In this document: piece after piece, positions 18,601-27,190 of the stretch
How the letters are laid out: every line of letters starts with the position of its first letter
Position numbering within the stretch: the stretch's first letter is position 1
Position numbers and translations under genes: made by a program
The notes under the pieces: generated by a model
The model's database searches: none
The model's input: only the letters and a program-made list of their open reading frames with translations
Told to the model about the DNA's origin: nothing
NCBI GenBank assembly: GCA_016932995.1
Contig: JAFGBU010000006.1
Span: forward strand, 1 to 64,000
Origin: Desulfovibrionaceae bacterium
GTDB taxonomy: Bacteria; Desulfobacterota; Desulfovibrionia; Desulfovibrionales; Desulfovibrionaceae
Direction of reading: 5' to 3'
Length of the DNA stretch: 64,000 nucleotides

Positions 18601-19426
18601 GACCGGCCTGCCCTCGGGGCCCGGGTTCGGGGCCACGCAGAGGCTTCTGGCCGACCTGGGGCTCAAGACCGTGTGCCAGGACGCCAAGTGCCCCAACCGC
18701 TGGGAGTGCTTCTCCCGGAACACGGCCGCGTTCCTGGTCCTGGGCCCGGCCTGCACCAGGAACTGCGCCTTCTGCAACATCGAGTCCGGGCCCCCGGCAG
18801 CGCCCGATCCGGACGAGCCGCGCCGCCTGGCCCAGGCCGCGGCAAGGCTCGGGCTCAGGCACGTGGTCGTGACCTCGGTGACCAGGGACGACCTGGCCGA
18901 CGGCGGGGCCGGGCACTTCAGGGAGGTCATCGGCCGGATCCGAAATCTTCTGCCCCAGGCCGCGGTCGAGGTCCTGGTCCCGGACTTCCAAGGCGACCAG
19001 AGGGCCCTTGAAGAGGTGCTCGGGGCCGGGCCCGAGGTCTTCAACCACAACCTGGAGACCGTGCCCAGGCTGTACCCGCAAATCAGGCCCAAGGCCGACT
19101 ACCAAAGGAGCCTGGAGCTGCTCTCGCGGGCCGCGGGCCGCGGGCCGGGCCGGGCCCTGTGCAAGAGCGGGCTCATGGCCGGGCTCGGCGAGGACCCCGA
19201 GGAGCTCAAGGCCGCGGTCCGGGACCTGGCCCGCGCGGGCTGCGACATCGTGACCATCGGCCAGTACATGAAGCCCTCCAGGGCCCACGCCCCGGTCTCG
19301 CGCTACCTCGATCCGGCCGAGTTCGAGGCCCTGGCCGAGTACGGCCGCTCCCAGGGCGTCAGGCACATGTACTGCGCCCCGCTGGTCCGCTCCAGCTACA
19401 ACGCGGACATGTTCACCCGGACCTGA
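18548..19426 (+). CDS. lipA: Lipoyl synthase
   Basis: A 292-residue radical SAM enzyme inserting two sulfurs into octanoyl groups on lipoyl domains. Auxiliary cluster cysteines C43, C48 and C54 ([13 protein letters not shown]) and the SAM cluster CTRNCAFC (C69, C73, C76) are intact, and the RSSY serine that ligates the auxiliary cluster is near the C-terminus. ATG 18548 has AAGAGGTCAAGG upstream. The 5' end overlaps lipB by 53 nt and the 3' end overlaps convergent recJ by 31 nt. Confidence 0.95.
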   Translation: MSLPKSSKSPSRLPPWLRTGLPSGPGFGATQRLLADLGLKTVCQDAKCPNRWECFSRNTAAFLVLGPACTRNCAFCNIESGPPAAPDPDEPRRLAQAAARLGLRHVVVTSVTRDDLADGGAGHFREVIGRIRNLLPQAAVEVLVPDFQGDQRALEEVLGAGPEVFNHNLETVPRLYPQIRPKADYQRSLELLSRAAGRGPGRALCKSGLMAGLGEDPEELKAAVRDLARAGCDIVTIGQYMKPSRAHAPVSRYLDPAEFEALAEYGRSQGVRHMYCAPLVRSSYNADMFTRT

Positions 19427-21120
19427 CCGGGTCGCTCCCAGTCCTTGACGCTGAGCTCGATCCTGGGCGCGCCCCTGAAGGTGTCCAGCTTGGGCGTGTA
19501 GGCAAAGGACATGCTCCGGCCCAGGACCTCGGGGGGCAGGGAGGCGGCCATGCGCCAGGCCTTGCCCGTGAGCACGGCCCCGGCCTGCTCGTCGGCCAGG
19601 ACCAGCCGGACGTGGTCCTGGCCGAATACGCTGTAGTCGCGCACCACAACCGGCGGGGACAAAAACACCGGCTCGGGGTTGCCCACGCCGAAGGGCTGGA
19701 GGGCCTCCAGCTCCTTGAGCAGGCCCTGGTCGATTTCCTTGAACCCCAGGCGGCTGTCCAGCTTGAGGGTCGGGTTCAGGGGCTCGCCGCCCAGGGCCCG
19801 GGCCACGACCCGGTGAAAGCCCTCGCGCAGGGCCTCCAGGTTCTCGGGCTCAAGGGACAGGCCCGCGGCCTGCCTGTGGCCGCCGAACCCGAGGAGCAGG
19901 CCCTCCAGCTCGGCCAGCCCGGAGTAGAGATCGAACTCCTCGACGCTGCGGCCCGAGCCCTTGAGCCTGCCGTCCTCGGCGCAGAGCATGATCGTGGGCC
20001 GGTAGAAGCGCTCCACGACCCTGGAGGCGACTATGCCGATGATCCCGGGGTGCCAGTCCGGCCCGAAGAGCACCAGGCCCATGCGCCCGGCCTGGGACTC
20101 GGCCTGGGCCATGGCCTGTTCGAGTATCGCCTGCTCCTCGCGCCTGCGCTCGGCGTTGACCCTGTCGAGCCTGGCGGCGATGGGCCTGGCCGTTTCCAGG
20201 TCCCGGGCCAAGAGCAGATCCAGGGCCCGGTCCGGGTCGCCCATGCGGCCGGCGGCGTTCAATCGCGGGGCCAGGCCGAAGCCTATGCGCCCGGCGCTCA
20301 AGGGCGCGAAGCGCTCCAGGCCGCAGACCTCCTTGAGCGCGGCTATGCCGGGCCGCTCCGCGTCCTTGAGCAGGAGCAGGCCGTTCTTGACCAGGATGCG
20401 GTTCTGGCCGGTCAGCTCGACCACGTCGGCCACCGTGCCCAGGGCGACCAGGTCCAAAAGCCGGCGCAGGTCCATGGATGAGCCGGGCAGAAGCCTGTCC
20501 AGGGCGGCCATGAGCATGAAGGCCACGCCGCAGCCGGCCAGGTTGGAGCACGGCCCGTCCGAGAGCCTGGGGTTGCAGACCGCGTCGGCCAAGGGCAGCT
20601 CGGGCCCGGGCAGGTGATGGTCGGACACGACCACGCCCATGCCCAGCTCCCTGGCCCTGGCCACGGCCTGGGTGTCGCTGACCCCGCAGTCCACGGTCAG
20701 AAGCAGGTCCACGCCCTGGGCGGCCAGGGCCTCGACCCCGGCCGGGTTCAGGCCGTAGCCCTCCTTGAGCCGGTTGGGCAGATAGTGGCGGGCCTCGATC
20801 CCCCGCGAGGCGAGGTACTCCTTGACCACGGCCGTGGCCGTGATCCCGTCCACGTCGTAGTCGCCCCACACGGCCAGGGTCCGGCCCTGGTCCAGGCCGC
20901 GGGCCAGGACGCGGGCGGCCTGGTCCAGGCCGGGTATCGCGCCGGGATCGGACAGGTGCCTGAGGCCCGGGCTCAGGAAGCGGTCCATGTCCGCAAGCGT
21001 CCTCAGCCCCCGGCGCCAGAGTATCCCGGCCACGACCCTGGAGATCGAAAGCTCCTCGGCCATGGACGAGACGGCCTCGGGGACCGGGTCCCCGGACCTC
21101 GGTTTCCAGTTGTTCGGCAC
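19396..21120 (-). CDS. recJ: Single-stranded-DNA-specific exonuclease RecJ
   Basis: A 574-residue DHH-family 5'-3' exonuclease for RecFOR recombination and mismatch repair. The phosphoesterase motifs include WGDYDVDGITAT, VDCGVSD and VVSDHHLPG; the DHHA1 domain contains the GGHRQAAG motif. A C-terminal OB-like domain ends at VNMSAL. GTG start. The final codons overlap the end of lipA on the other strand. Confidence 0.95.
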   Translation of the reverse strand: MPNNWKPRSGDPVPEAVSSMAEELSISRVVAGILWRRGLRTLADMDRFLSPGLRHLSDPGAIPGLDQAARVLARGLDQGRTLAVWGDYDVDGITATAVVKEYLASRGIEARHYLPNRLKEGYGLNPAGVEALAAQGVDLLLTVDCGVSDTQAVARARELGMGVVVSDHHLPGPELPLADAVCNPRLSDGPCSNLAGCGVAFMLMAALDRLLPGSSMDLRRLLDLVALGTVADVVELTGQNRILVKNGLLLLKDAERPGIAALKEVCGLERFAPLSAGRIGFGLAPRLNAAGRMGDPDRALDLLLARDLETARPIAARLDRVNAERRREEQAILEQAMAQAESQAGRMGLVLFGPDWHPGIIGIVASRVVERFYRPTIMLCAEDGRLKGSGRSVEEFDLYSGLAELEGLLLGFGGHRQAAGLSLEPENLEALREGFHRVVARALGGEPLNPTLKLDSRLGFKEIDQGLLKELEALQPFGVGNPEPVFLSPPVVVRDYSVFGQDHVRLVLADEQAGAVLTGKAWRMAASLPPEVLGRSMSFAYTPKLDTFRGAPRIELSVKDWERPGQVRVNMSAL

Positions 21121-21140
21121 TCGGGACCTCCGACCGGGTC

Positions 21141-22001
21141 CTAGACCAGCATGCTCACGAAGTGGTCCACCGCGGCCTCGTCCAGGACCTCCGCGGCGTC
21201 GGCCTCGACAGCCGCGGGGTCCAGCCCGAACCCGGCGCAGACGGTCTCCACGGCCTGGACATAGGTGCCCTTGGGATCGATCATGCAGTGGGCCAGGCCG
21301 TCGGCCAGGCAGAGCAGGGAGGCCTCGGCCTTGAACTCCGGGGCCAGCTCCGGGGAATGGTGCCAGTTGACCGGCTCGCAGAGCTCGGGGGGGAAATCCC
21401 AGGACTTGAGGGTCAGGGACCCGACCACCCCGTGGTCCAGGCCCCAGTAGCGGTCCTCGGCCTCGCTGTCGGACAGGCCGAGCTTGGCGGCCAGGGCGTT
21501 GATCTCGACCCAGCGCTCGGGCCGGTACATGGCCACGATGAGCTTTCCCAGGTCGTGCAGCAGCCCGGCGGTGAACATGTTGTCGGAGTTGATGTCCGGC
21601 ATGCCCTGGGCCATGGACTTGGCGATCAGGGCCACGAAGAACTGATGCTTCCAGTAGTCCAGGAGCTTGAACTCCTCGGGCACCGGGCGCTTCCTGGTCA
21701 GGGTGCGGATGCCCAGGGAGACCACGATGTTGCGTATCTCCTTGAGCCCGAGGACCGCGGCGGCGCGGCCGACCGAGGTCACCTGGGACTGGAGGCCGTA
21801 AAAGGCCGAGTTGGCCACGGCCAGTATCTTGGTGGTCAGGCCCTGGTCCTTGCTGACGGTCATGGCTATGTCCTCCAGCGAGGCCAGGGAGCGCTCGCCG
21901 GTCTGGACAAAGAGCTTTTGGAGGAGCACGGGGGAAAAAGGCAGGTCGTGCTTTATGTTCGAGAGCTCGATGAGCAGCTTCTGGGCCTGGTCGTGAAACA
22001 T
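21141..22001 (-). CDS. HDOD domain protein
   Basis: A 286-residue protein with an HDOD domain over most of its length (LLQKLFVQTGE...LASLEDIA, then FTAGLLHDLGKLIVAM). HDOD proteins are signalling adapters related to HD phosphohydrolases; this one keeps an HD pair at LLHDLGK. Partners are unknown. ATG 22001 overlaps the upstream TPR gene's stop by one base (TGATG), so the two are translationally coupled. Confidence 0.85.
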   Translation of the reverse strand: MFHDQAQKLLIELSNIKHDLPFSPVLLQKLFVQTGERSLASLEDIAMTVSKDQGLTTKILAVANSAFYGLQSQVTSVGRAAAVLGLKEIRNIVVSLGIRTLTRKRPVPEEFKLLDYWKHQFFVALIAKSMAQGMPDINSDNMFTAGLLHDLGKLIVAMYRPERWVEINALAAKLGLSDSEAEDRYWGLDHGVVGSLTLKSWDFPPELCEPVNWHHSPELAPEFKAEASLLCLADGLAHCMIDPKGTYVQAVETVCAGFGLDPAAVEADAAEVLDEAAVDHFVSMLV

Positions 22002-22867
22002 CAGAGCACTATCTTCTTTTTTTGGCCCTCGGCCGGCCCCGACGCGCCCCTGCTCCCGCCGGACGCCTCGGGGCGGACCTCGCCGTCCTTGACGTAGCCG
22101 TTCTTTTTCAAATATTCCATAAACTTGACCGCCTCTTCCATGTCTGGTTTGAGCCTGAGGCACTTGTCCAAGTACTGGACGCACTTTTCTATATCGCCCT
22201 TTTCATAGTAGGCCCGGGCGATGTTGTGGTAAAGGTTCTCGTCGTTCTCCACGAGCTTCTCGGCGCGCAGGTAGTAGTCCAGGGCCTGTTCGAGCATCTT
22301 GTTCTTGCGCAGGTTGATGCCGAAGTCGTTGAACAGGTGCTTGTGCTCCTTGTCGAACGAGGCCTCCAGGTTGACCAGACGCTTGAATATGTCGTTGGCC
22401 TTCACGGTTTCGCCGCGCTCAAGATAGGTCAGGCCCAGTCCGAAGTTGGCCTTGACGTTGTCGTCGTCGACCTTGGCCGCGTTCTTGAACTCGAACTCGG
22501 CGCTGTAGAGCGCCCCGCGCTCCCTGGCCTGCTCGCCCCTGGAGATGGTTTCGTTGAGCTCGCGCATCTTGGGGTAGACCGTGCTCAGGTAAAACTCCGG
22601 CTCGGGGCTGAACTTGGCCAGGAAGTCCTCCTTGGGCACCTCGCGCTTGGGCCCGGAGGGAACGTAGTTCTTGTTCAGCGGCTGGACCGAGACCACCCCG
22701 GCCTTCTTCTCCTCCACGAACCAGAAGGTCTTCTGGATGGTCTTGCGCTGGGTGGTGCCGGTTCCCACCCTGGCCACGGACTGGGTGGAGAAGACGCCCC
22801 TGATCTTCTCCTCCCCGCTCCTCTTGACCTGGGCGGCCTTGGCCCCTGTGTCTTCCTTGCCGCTCAT
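22001..22867 (-). CDS. TPR protein coupled to the HDOD protein
   Basis: A 288-residue cytoplasmic protein. Residues 1-90 are basic/polar without a known domain (FSTQSVARVGTG, VQPLNKNYVP). TPR units occupy about 110-250 (VKANFGLGLTYLERGETVKA, NLYHNIARAYYEKGDIEKCV). The C-terminus is disordered and lysine-rich. ATG 22867 is preceded by GAGGG; the frame extends further left but with poor codon bias. The shared TGATG junction suggests it acts with the HDOD protein. Confidence 0.8.
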   Translation of the reverse strand: MSGKEDTGAKAAQVKRSGEEKIRGVFSTQSVARVGTGTTQRKTIQKTFWFVEEKKAGVVSVQPLNKNYVPSGPKREVPKEDFLAKFSPEPEFYLSTVYPKMRELNETISRGEQARERGALYSAEFEFKNAAKVDDDNVKANFGLGLTYLERGETVKANDIFKRLVNLEASFDKEHKHLFNDFGINLRKNKMLEQALDYYLRAEKLVENDENLYHNIARAYYEKGDIEKCVQYLDKCLRLKPDMEEAVKFMEYLKKNGYVKDGEVRPEASGGSRGASGPAEGQKKKIVL

Positions 22868-22981
22868 AAACCCGCCCTCACGCCCGCGGGCGTGCGCACA
22901 TCGATTGGCCTGCGAACTCTTCAGGGCAACAATGCGTCCATTTAAAGGCCAGGTCAAGACGGCCAAGGGGCCGTGAAAATC

Positions 22982-23605
22982 CTAGCCGGAGCGGTCCCAG
23001 GACCCGAGCACGGCCTTGAGCCGGTCCGCCTGTCCGGCGGACCTGGCCAGGCCGGCCAGATAGACCGCCCTGAGCACCTGATAGGCCCGTTCGAGGTCGT
23101 CGTTGAAGACCCAGTAATCGAACTCCCCGGCGGCCTCGATCTCGCCCCTGGCGTTGGCCAGACGCCGCTGCACGGCCTCGGCCGAGTCCAGGCCCCTGCT
23201 GCCCAGCCTCCTGGCCAGCTCGCCCCTGGACGGGGGCATGATGAACACGAACAGCCCGTCCGGAAAGCTGCTCTTGAGCCTTCGCGCGCCCTGCACGTCC
23301 ACGTCGAAGACCAGATCCCGGCCCCGGGCCAGGAGATTCTCGACCGGCCCCTTGGGCGTGGCGTAGAAGTTGCCGTGGACCTCGGCCCATTCCGCGAACT
23401 CCCCGGCCTCGCGCATGGACTCGAAGGCCTCCCTGTCCAGGAAGCGGTAGTCCACGCCGTCCACCTCGCCCGGCCTGGGCGGCCTGGTGGTGCAGGACAC
23501 CGAGAAGCCGAGGTCCGGATACTCGGCCATGAGCCTGTGGATCAGCGTGCTCTTGCCCGCGCCCGAGGGCGCGCACACGACCATGACCAGACCCCGGCGG
23601 GACAC
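22982..23605 (-). CDS. gmk: Guanylate kinase
   Basis: A 207-residue kinase phosphorylating GMP/dGMP. The P-loop APSGAGKST, the GMP-binding SVSCTTRPPRPGEVDGVDY and DVDVQGARR are canonical. GTG start, 1 nt after the remA stop. It belongs to the mtaB-DUF4416-yicC-remA-gmk operon, an order I recall from deltaproteobacteria. Confidence 0.96.
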   Translation of the reverse strand: MSRRGLVMVVCAPSGAGKSTLIHRLMAEYPDLGFSVSCTTRPPRPGEVDGVDYRFLDREAFESMREAGEFAEWAEVHGNFYATPKGPVENLLARGRDLVFDVDVQGARRLKSSFPDGLFVFIMPPSRGELARRLGSRGLDSAEAVQRRLANARGEIEAAGEFDYWVFNDDLERAYQVLRAVYLAGLARSAGQADRLKAVLGSWDRSG

Positions 23606-23606
23606 C

Positions 23607-23870
23607 CTAGCCGTCCTCCTGGCTGAAGCGCTGGCCGATGGTCTCGGCCTGGATGGCCGAGAGGATGACGTGGTTGGAGTCGGTGATGATTATCGCCCTG
23701 GTCTTGCGGCCCTGGGTGGCGTCGATCAGCCGGCCCTCCTGGCGCGCGTCCTCGCGCAGGCGGCGCATGGGCGCGGGCGAGGGGTTGACGATGGACACGA
23801 CCCTGGAGGCGATCACGAAGTTCCCGAAGCCGATGTTCAACAATCCCTGTTTGGGTCCCTGCCGTTGCAT
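23607..23870 (-). CDS. RemA-like DUF370 protein
   Basis: An 87-residue protein matching the RemA/YlzA (DUF370) family: [27 protein letters not shown] and the [22 protein letters not shown] strand set. In Bacillus RemA is a DNA-binding regulator of biofilm matrix genes; in Gram-negative bacteria next to gmk its role is undefined. Gaps of 7 nt to yicC and 1 nt to gmk show operon membership. Confidence 0.88.
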   Translation of the reverse strand: MQRQGPKQGLLNIGFGNFVIASRVVSIVNPSPAPMRRLREDARQEGRLIDATQGRKTRAIIITDSNHVILSAIQAETIGQRFSQEDG

Positions 23871-23877
23871 GTCCGTC

Positions 23878-24759
23878 CTATTCCAGGTTTTGCGCCTGTT
23901 CGCGGCACTTCTCCAACTCGACCTTGAAATCCACGGCCAGCCCGCTGAGCTCGGAGTCCTGGGCCTTGTTTCCGCAGGTGTTTATCTCCCTGAACGCCTC
24001 CTGGAGCAGAAAGTCCAGGCGCTTGCCCGCCTCGTTGTCCTGGGCCAGGGCCTCGGCCAGCCTGTCCAGGTGGACGCAGAGCCGGGTCAGCTCCTCGGAC
24101 ACGTCCAGCCTGTCGGTCAACAGCGCGACCTCCTGGAGCATGCGCTCCTCGGAGTACGCGGCCCCGGCGGCCTCCAGGTTCTCCCTGATCCTCTGGCGCA
24201 GGGCCTCGGTCTTGCGCGAGACGACCTCGGGCGCCCGGGCGCCTATGTCCTTGGCCAAACCCTTGAGCCGGGCCAGGCGCTCGAGCATGTCCCCGGCCAA
24301 AGCCCGGCCCTCGGCGAGCCTGGAGGCCTGCCAGTCGTCCAGGGCCTGGCCAAGGCCCTGGGACAGGCTCTCGACCAGGCCGGAGTCGGCCAGGGCCGCG
24401 TCCTCCCGCCAGAGCGAGGAGATGAACATCAGCCTGTTGAAGTCCGGGGTGAACACGTGCCCGTACTTCTTGGACAAAAGCTCCAACTGGTCGAGCATGG
24501 CCTTGGCCTGGGCCTGGTTCAGGCGCATGCCGAGCAGGTCCGGCCGCCTGACGTCCAGGTTCAGGCCGATCTCGATCCGGCCCCTGGAGGCCCGGCGGCG
24601 GACCTCCTTTTCCCAGTCCGGCTCCAGGGCCCTCAGGTGCGCGGGCAGCCGCCACTTGACGTCCAGAAACCGGCCGTTGACGCTTTTGATCTCCCAGACG
24701 AGGCTCCAGTTCTCCTCGTTTATCTCGAAACGGCCGTAACCGGTCATGCTCACCGGCAT
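23878..24759 (-). CDS. yicC: YicC family endoribonuclease
   Basis: A 293-residue YicC/YloC-type protein starting [13 protein letters not shown] and continuing with [18 protein letters not shown], the family's N-terminal signature; the C-terminal DUF1732 part ends in [35 protein letters not shown]-like sequence. E. coli YicC is an RNase acting on small RNAs. It overlaps DUF4416 by 10 nt and is followed by remA and gmk. Confidence 0.9.
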   Translation of the reverse strand: MPVSMTGYGRFEINEENWSLVWEIKSVNGRFLDVKWRLPAHLRALEPDWEKEVRRRASRGRIEIGLNLDVRRPDLLGMRLNQAQAKAMLDQLELLSKKYGHVFTPDFNRLMFISSLWREDAALADSGLVESLSQGLGQALDDWQASRLAEGRALAGDMLERLARLKGLAKDIGARAPEVVSRKTEALRQRIRENLEAAGAAYSEERMLQEVALLTDRLDVSEELTRLCVHLDRLAEALAQDNEAGKRLDFLLQEAFREINTCGNKAQDSELSGLAVDFKVELEKCREQAQNLE

Positions 24760-25325
24760 TCCTGTCCCCCTGGTTTCAGCCCGGCCTCTCCGGCCAGGGC
24801 CGTCAATTTCAGTTTATACGACTGCCTGAGCCTTGTCAGCTCTGACTTGACCGCCTGAGTGCGGTAGTCGGGAAAGGTCCAGGCAAGGTCCTGCCACGCC
24901 CCGGCCCTGAACACAAGGGTCAGGTCGGCCCAGATCCCGCCCCCCAGGTATATCCTGTGGCCGAAGTTCTTGCCTGTGGCCAGGACCAGGCGCTCCAGGG
25001 TCAGAAACCCCGGGTCCAGGTTGAAGACCCGGTCCCCGGAGGGCCGCGCCGCCTCCAGCTCGAGCCTGTTGGTCAAGAGCTTTATGCGCGCCAGGCCGTC
25101 CATGGGCTGGAGGCGCTCAAAACCCAGGAAACACCTGAATATGGGGCTTCCCAGCTCCCGGTCGTAGTACTCGGTCTGGGTGAAGGCCAGGGCCTCGGAC
25201 TCGTGGTCCAGGGGCCCGAACAGGTCCTGGAGCGGGGCCTTGAGCCCGGGCCAGAAGGACTCCCAGTCCGCGCCAAGGACCGAGACCACGAGCTGGGCCG
25301 GGGCCGGCTCCCTGGGCCTGCTCAC
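24750..25325 (-). CDS. DUF4416 family protein
   Basis: A 191-residue soluble protein recognised as DUF4416 by its overall pattern: ESEALAFTQTEYYDRELG near the N-terminus, LDPGFLTLERLVLATGKNF in the middle and FPDYRTQAVKSELTRLRQSYKL near the end. Function is unknown. It overlaps mtaB by 4 nt and yicC by 10 nt, so it is cotranslated with RNA-modification and RNA-processing genes. Confidence 0.78.
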   Translation of the reverse strand: MSRPREPAPAQLVVSVLGADWESFWPGLKAPLQDLFGPLDHESEALAFTQTEYYDRELGSPIFRCFLGFERLQPMDGLARIKLLTNRLELEAARPSGDRVFNLDPGFLTLERLVLATGKNFGHRIYLGGGIWADLTLVFRAGAWQDLAWTFPDYRTQAVKSELTRLRQSYKLKLTALAGEAGLKPGGQECR

Positions 25326-26584
25326 GACCCCGCCGCCTCGGCCAGGACGAGCCCGGCCTCAATAGCCGCCGGCCTGGCCCGGACCAGGGTCTTGGGAACC
25401 GCCGGGCCCGCGGAAGTGATCCGGCAGGCCGCGTACTGGCTGCAAAGGCCAAGGCCCGACTCATCCTGGACCAGGACCTCGATCTCGGGCAGCCCGGCCA
25501 GGGCCTCGGCAAAGGCCCTTTTCCTGGTCCCGGCCAGGTCCCTGAGCCGCTTGGCCCTGGCCCGCCTGACCGGGTCCGGGACCTGGTCGGGCATGGTCTG
25601 GGCCCTGGTCCCGGGCCGGGGGGAAAACGGGAACACGTGGGCGTAGGTCAGGGGCAGGAGGCGGCAAAAGGCGCAGGTGTTCTCAAAGCCCTGCTCGTCC
25701 TCGCCCGGAAAACCGACCAGGATGTCCGCGCCGAGCCCGAAGACCGGCCAGGCGTCCCTCAGGCGGTCCAGAAAATCAATGGCCTGCTCCGGCCGGTAGT
25801 GGCCCCGGCCCATGAGTTCGAGCACCCCGGGGTCCCCGCTCTGCAAGGACAAATGCAGGTGGCGGCAGACCAAATCCGAGGAGGCCAAAACCTCCAGGGC
25901 CTTGGCCCCCAGCTGGCCGGGCTCCAGGGAGCTCAGCCTCAGCCTGGCCCGGCCGGCCCAGCGCGGGGCCAGGGCCGAGTCCAGAAAGGACAACAGGTCC
26001 CAGAAGTCCGGGCGGCCGGGCAGATCCAGGCCGTACTGCCTCAGGTTGACCCCGCAGACCACCAGCTCCCTGAACCCGGCGGCCAAAAGCCTGTTGATCT
26101 CGACCAGGACCGCGCCTCCGGGCCGGCTCCGGCTGGGACCCCTGGCCCGGGGCACGACGCAGTAGGAGCAGGCGTGCGAGCAGCCGTCCTGGACCAGGAC
26201 CACGGCCCTGGCCCTGGGGTAGTCGCTGATGCCGAAGTCCTGGTTTGCGCCGTTGGGCGCGCAGCCCAACAGGGTCTTCTTGCGGCTCTGGGGCACGACC
26301 CTGAAGACCCCGGGCAGGGCCTCCAGCCCCTCGGCCGCGACCTCGGCGGCGCAGCCGGTCACCAGTATCTCCGAGGCCGGGTTGAGGCGGTTGATCCGGC
26401 GCACGGCGCGGCGCAGGTCGGCAACCGCCCTGGCCGTGACCGCGCAGGAGTTGACCAGGACCAGGTCCGCCTCGGCCGGGTCCTGGGTCCGGACCAGGCC
26501 CAGGCCGGTCCAGGCCTCGCAGATGGCCTGGGTCTCGTACTGGTTGACCTTGCAGCCAAGGGTCTGGGCGTAAAACTTTCTCAT
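25322..26584 (-). CDS. mtaB: tRNA-t6A37 methylthiotransferase (MtaB-type)
   Basis: A 420-residue radical SAM methylthiotransferase adding a methylthio group to t6A37 in tRNA. It opens KFYAQTLGCKVNQYETQAI, typical of the MtaB N-terminal cluster domain, and has the radical SAM motif CSHACSYC. ATG 26584 is chosen because the homologous N-terminus starts there; upstream codons over the divergent lipoprotein gene are not convincing. TsaC in this window supplies the t6A substrate. Confidence 0.9.
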   Translation of the reverse strand: MRKFYAQTLGCKVNQYETQAICEAWTGLGLVRTQDPAEADLVLVNSCAVTARAVADLRRAVRRINRLNPASEILVTGCAAEVAAEGLEALPGVFRVVPQSRKKTLLGCAPNGANQDFGISDYPRARAVVLVQDGCSHACSYCVVPRARGPSRSRPGGAVLVEINRLLAAGFRELVVCGVNLRQYGLDLPGRPDFWDLLSFLDSALAPRWAGRARLRLSSLEPGQLGAKALEVLASSDLVCRHLHLSLQSGDPGVLELMGRGHYRPEQAIDFLDRLRDAWPVFGLGADILVGFPGEDEQGFENTCAFCRLLPLTYAHVFPFSPRPGTRAQTMPDQVPDPVRRARAKRLRDLAGTRKRAFAEALAGLPEIEVLVQDESGLGLCSQYAACRITSAGPAVPKTLVRARPAAIEAGLVLAEAAGS

Positions 26585-26653
26585 TGCCAAATGTCCGCTG
26601 TGGGCGGATATTGATGAAAAAAGCGCCGCAAAGCGCGCCAGGGGAAACAAACC

Positions 26654-27184
26654 ATGAAAAAAATCCCGGCCCCGACCCGAAACCCGGCCCTGGTCCCGGC
26701 CCTCGCCCTGGTCCTGGCCCTGGCCGCGGCCTGCTCTACGGCCAGCCGCGGGAGCATGGCCCTTGAGTCCGGCGACTACCAAAGCGCCCTGGATATGTAC
26801 CAGCAGGCCCTGGCCCAGGACCCCGGCTCCGCGCACCTGAGAGCCAGGCTCGGCCTGACCCGGTTCCGCATGGGCGACTACCCCGGGGCGGTCAGGGAGT
26901 TCGAGCAGGCCCTGGCCATTACGCCGGGCAACGACTTCGCGACCCTGTACCTGGGCCTGTCCCTGATCGGCAACTCCGAGCGCGAACGGGGCTTCGAGGT
27001 CCTGGAAACCTACCGCGTGCCGTTCAAGTTTGTCCAGAGCCGGGTGGTGGCCGACGAGGCCCGGCGCCTCAGGGGCCACCCCGAGATGTCCCTGGCCGAG
27101 ATCACAAGGGCCATGGAGGCGGCCGTGACCAGCGGCGTGGAGGAGCAGCGCCAGGCCGACGAGCCCATGAGCCGGGACAGATAG
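26654..27184 (+). CDS. TPR lipoprotein
   Basis: A 176-residue protein with a lipoprotein signal peptide: basic MKKIPAPTRNP, a hydrophobic LVLALAAAC lipobox with C27, then two or three TPR units (GDYQSALDMYQQALAQDPGSAHL, GDYPGAVREFEQALAITPGND). It should be anchored to the inner or outer membrane facing the periplasm. No partner is evident. It ends 6 nt before convergent mnmA. Confidence 0.82.
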   Translation: MKKIPAPTRNPALVPALALVLALAAACSTASRGSMALESGDYQSALDMYQQALAQDPGSAHLRARLGLTRFRMGDYPGAVREFEQALAITPGNDFATLYLGLSLIGNSERERGFEVLETYRVPFKFVQSRVVADEARRLRGHPEMSLAEITRAMEAAVTSGVEEQRQADEPMSRDR

Positions 27185-27190
27185 GCGGGC

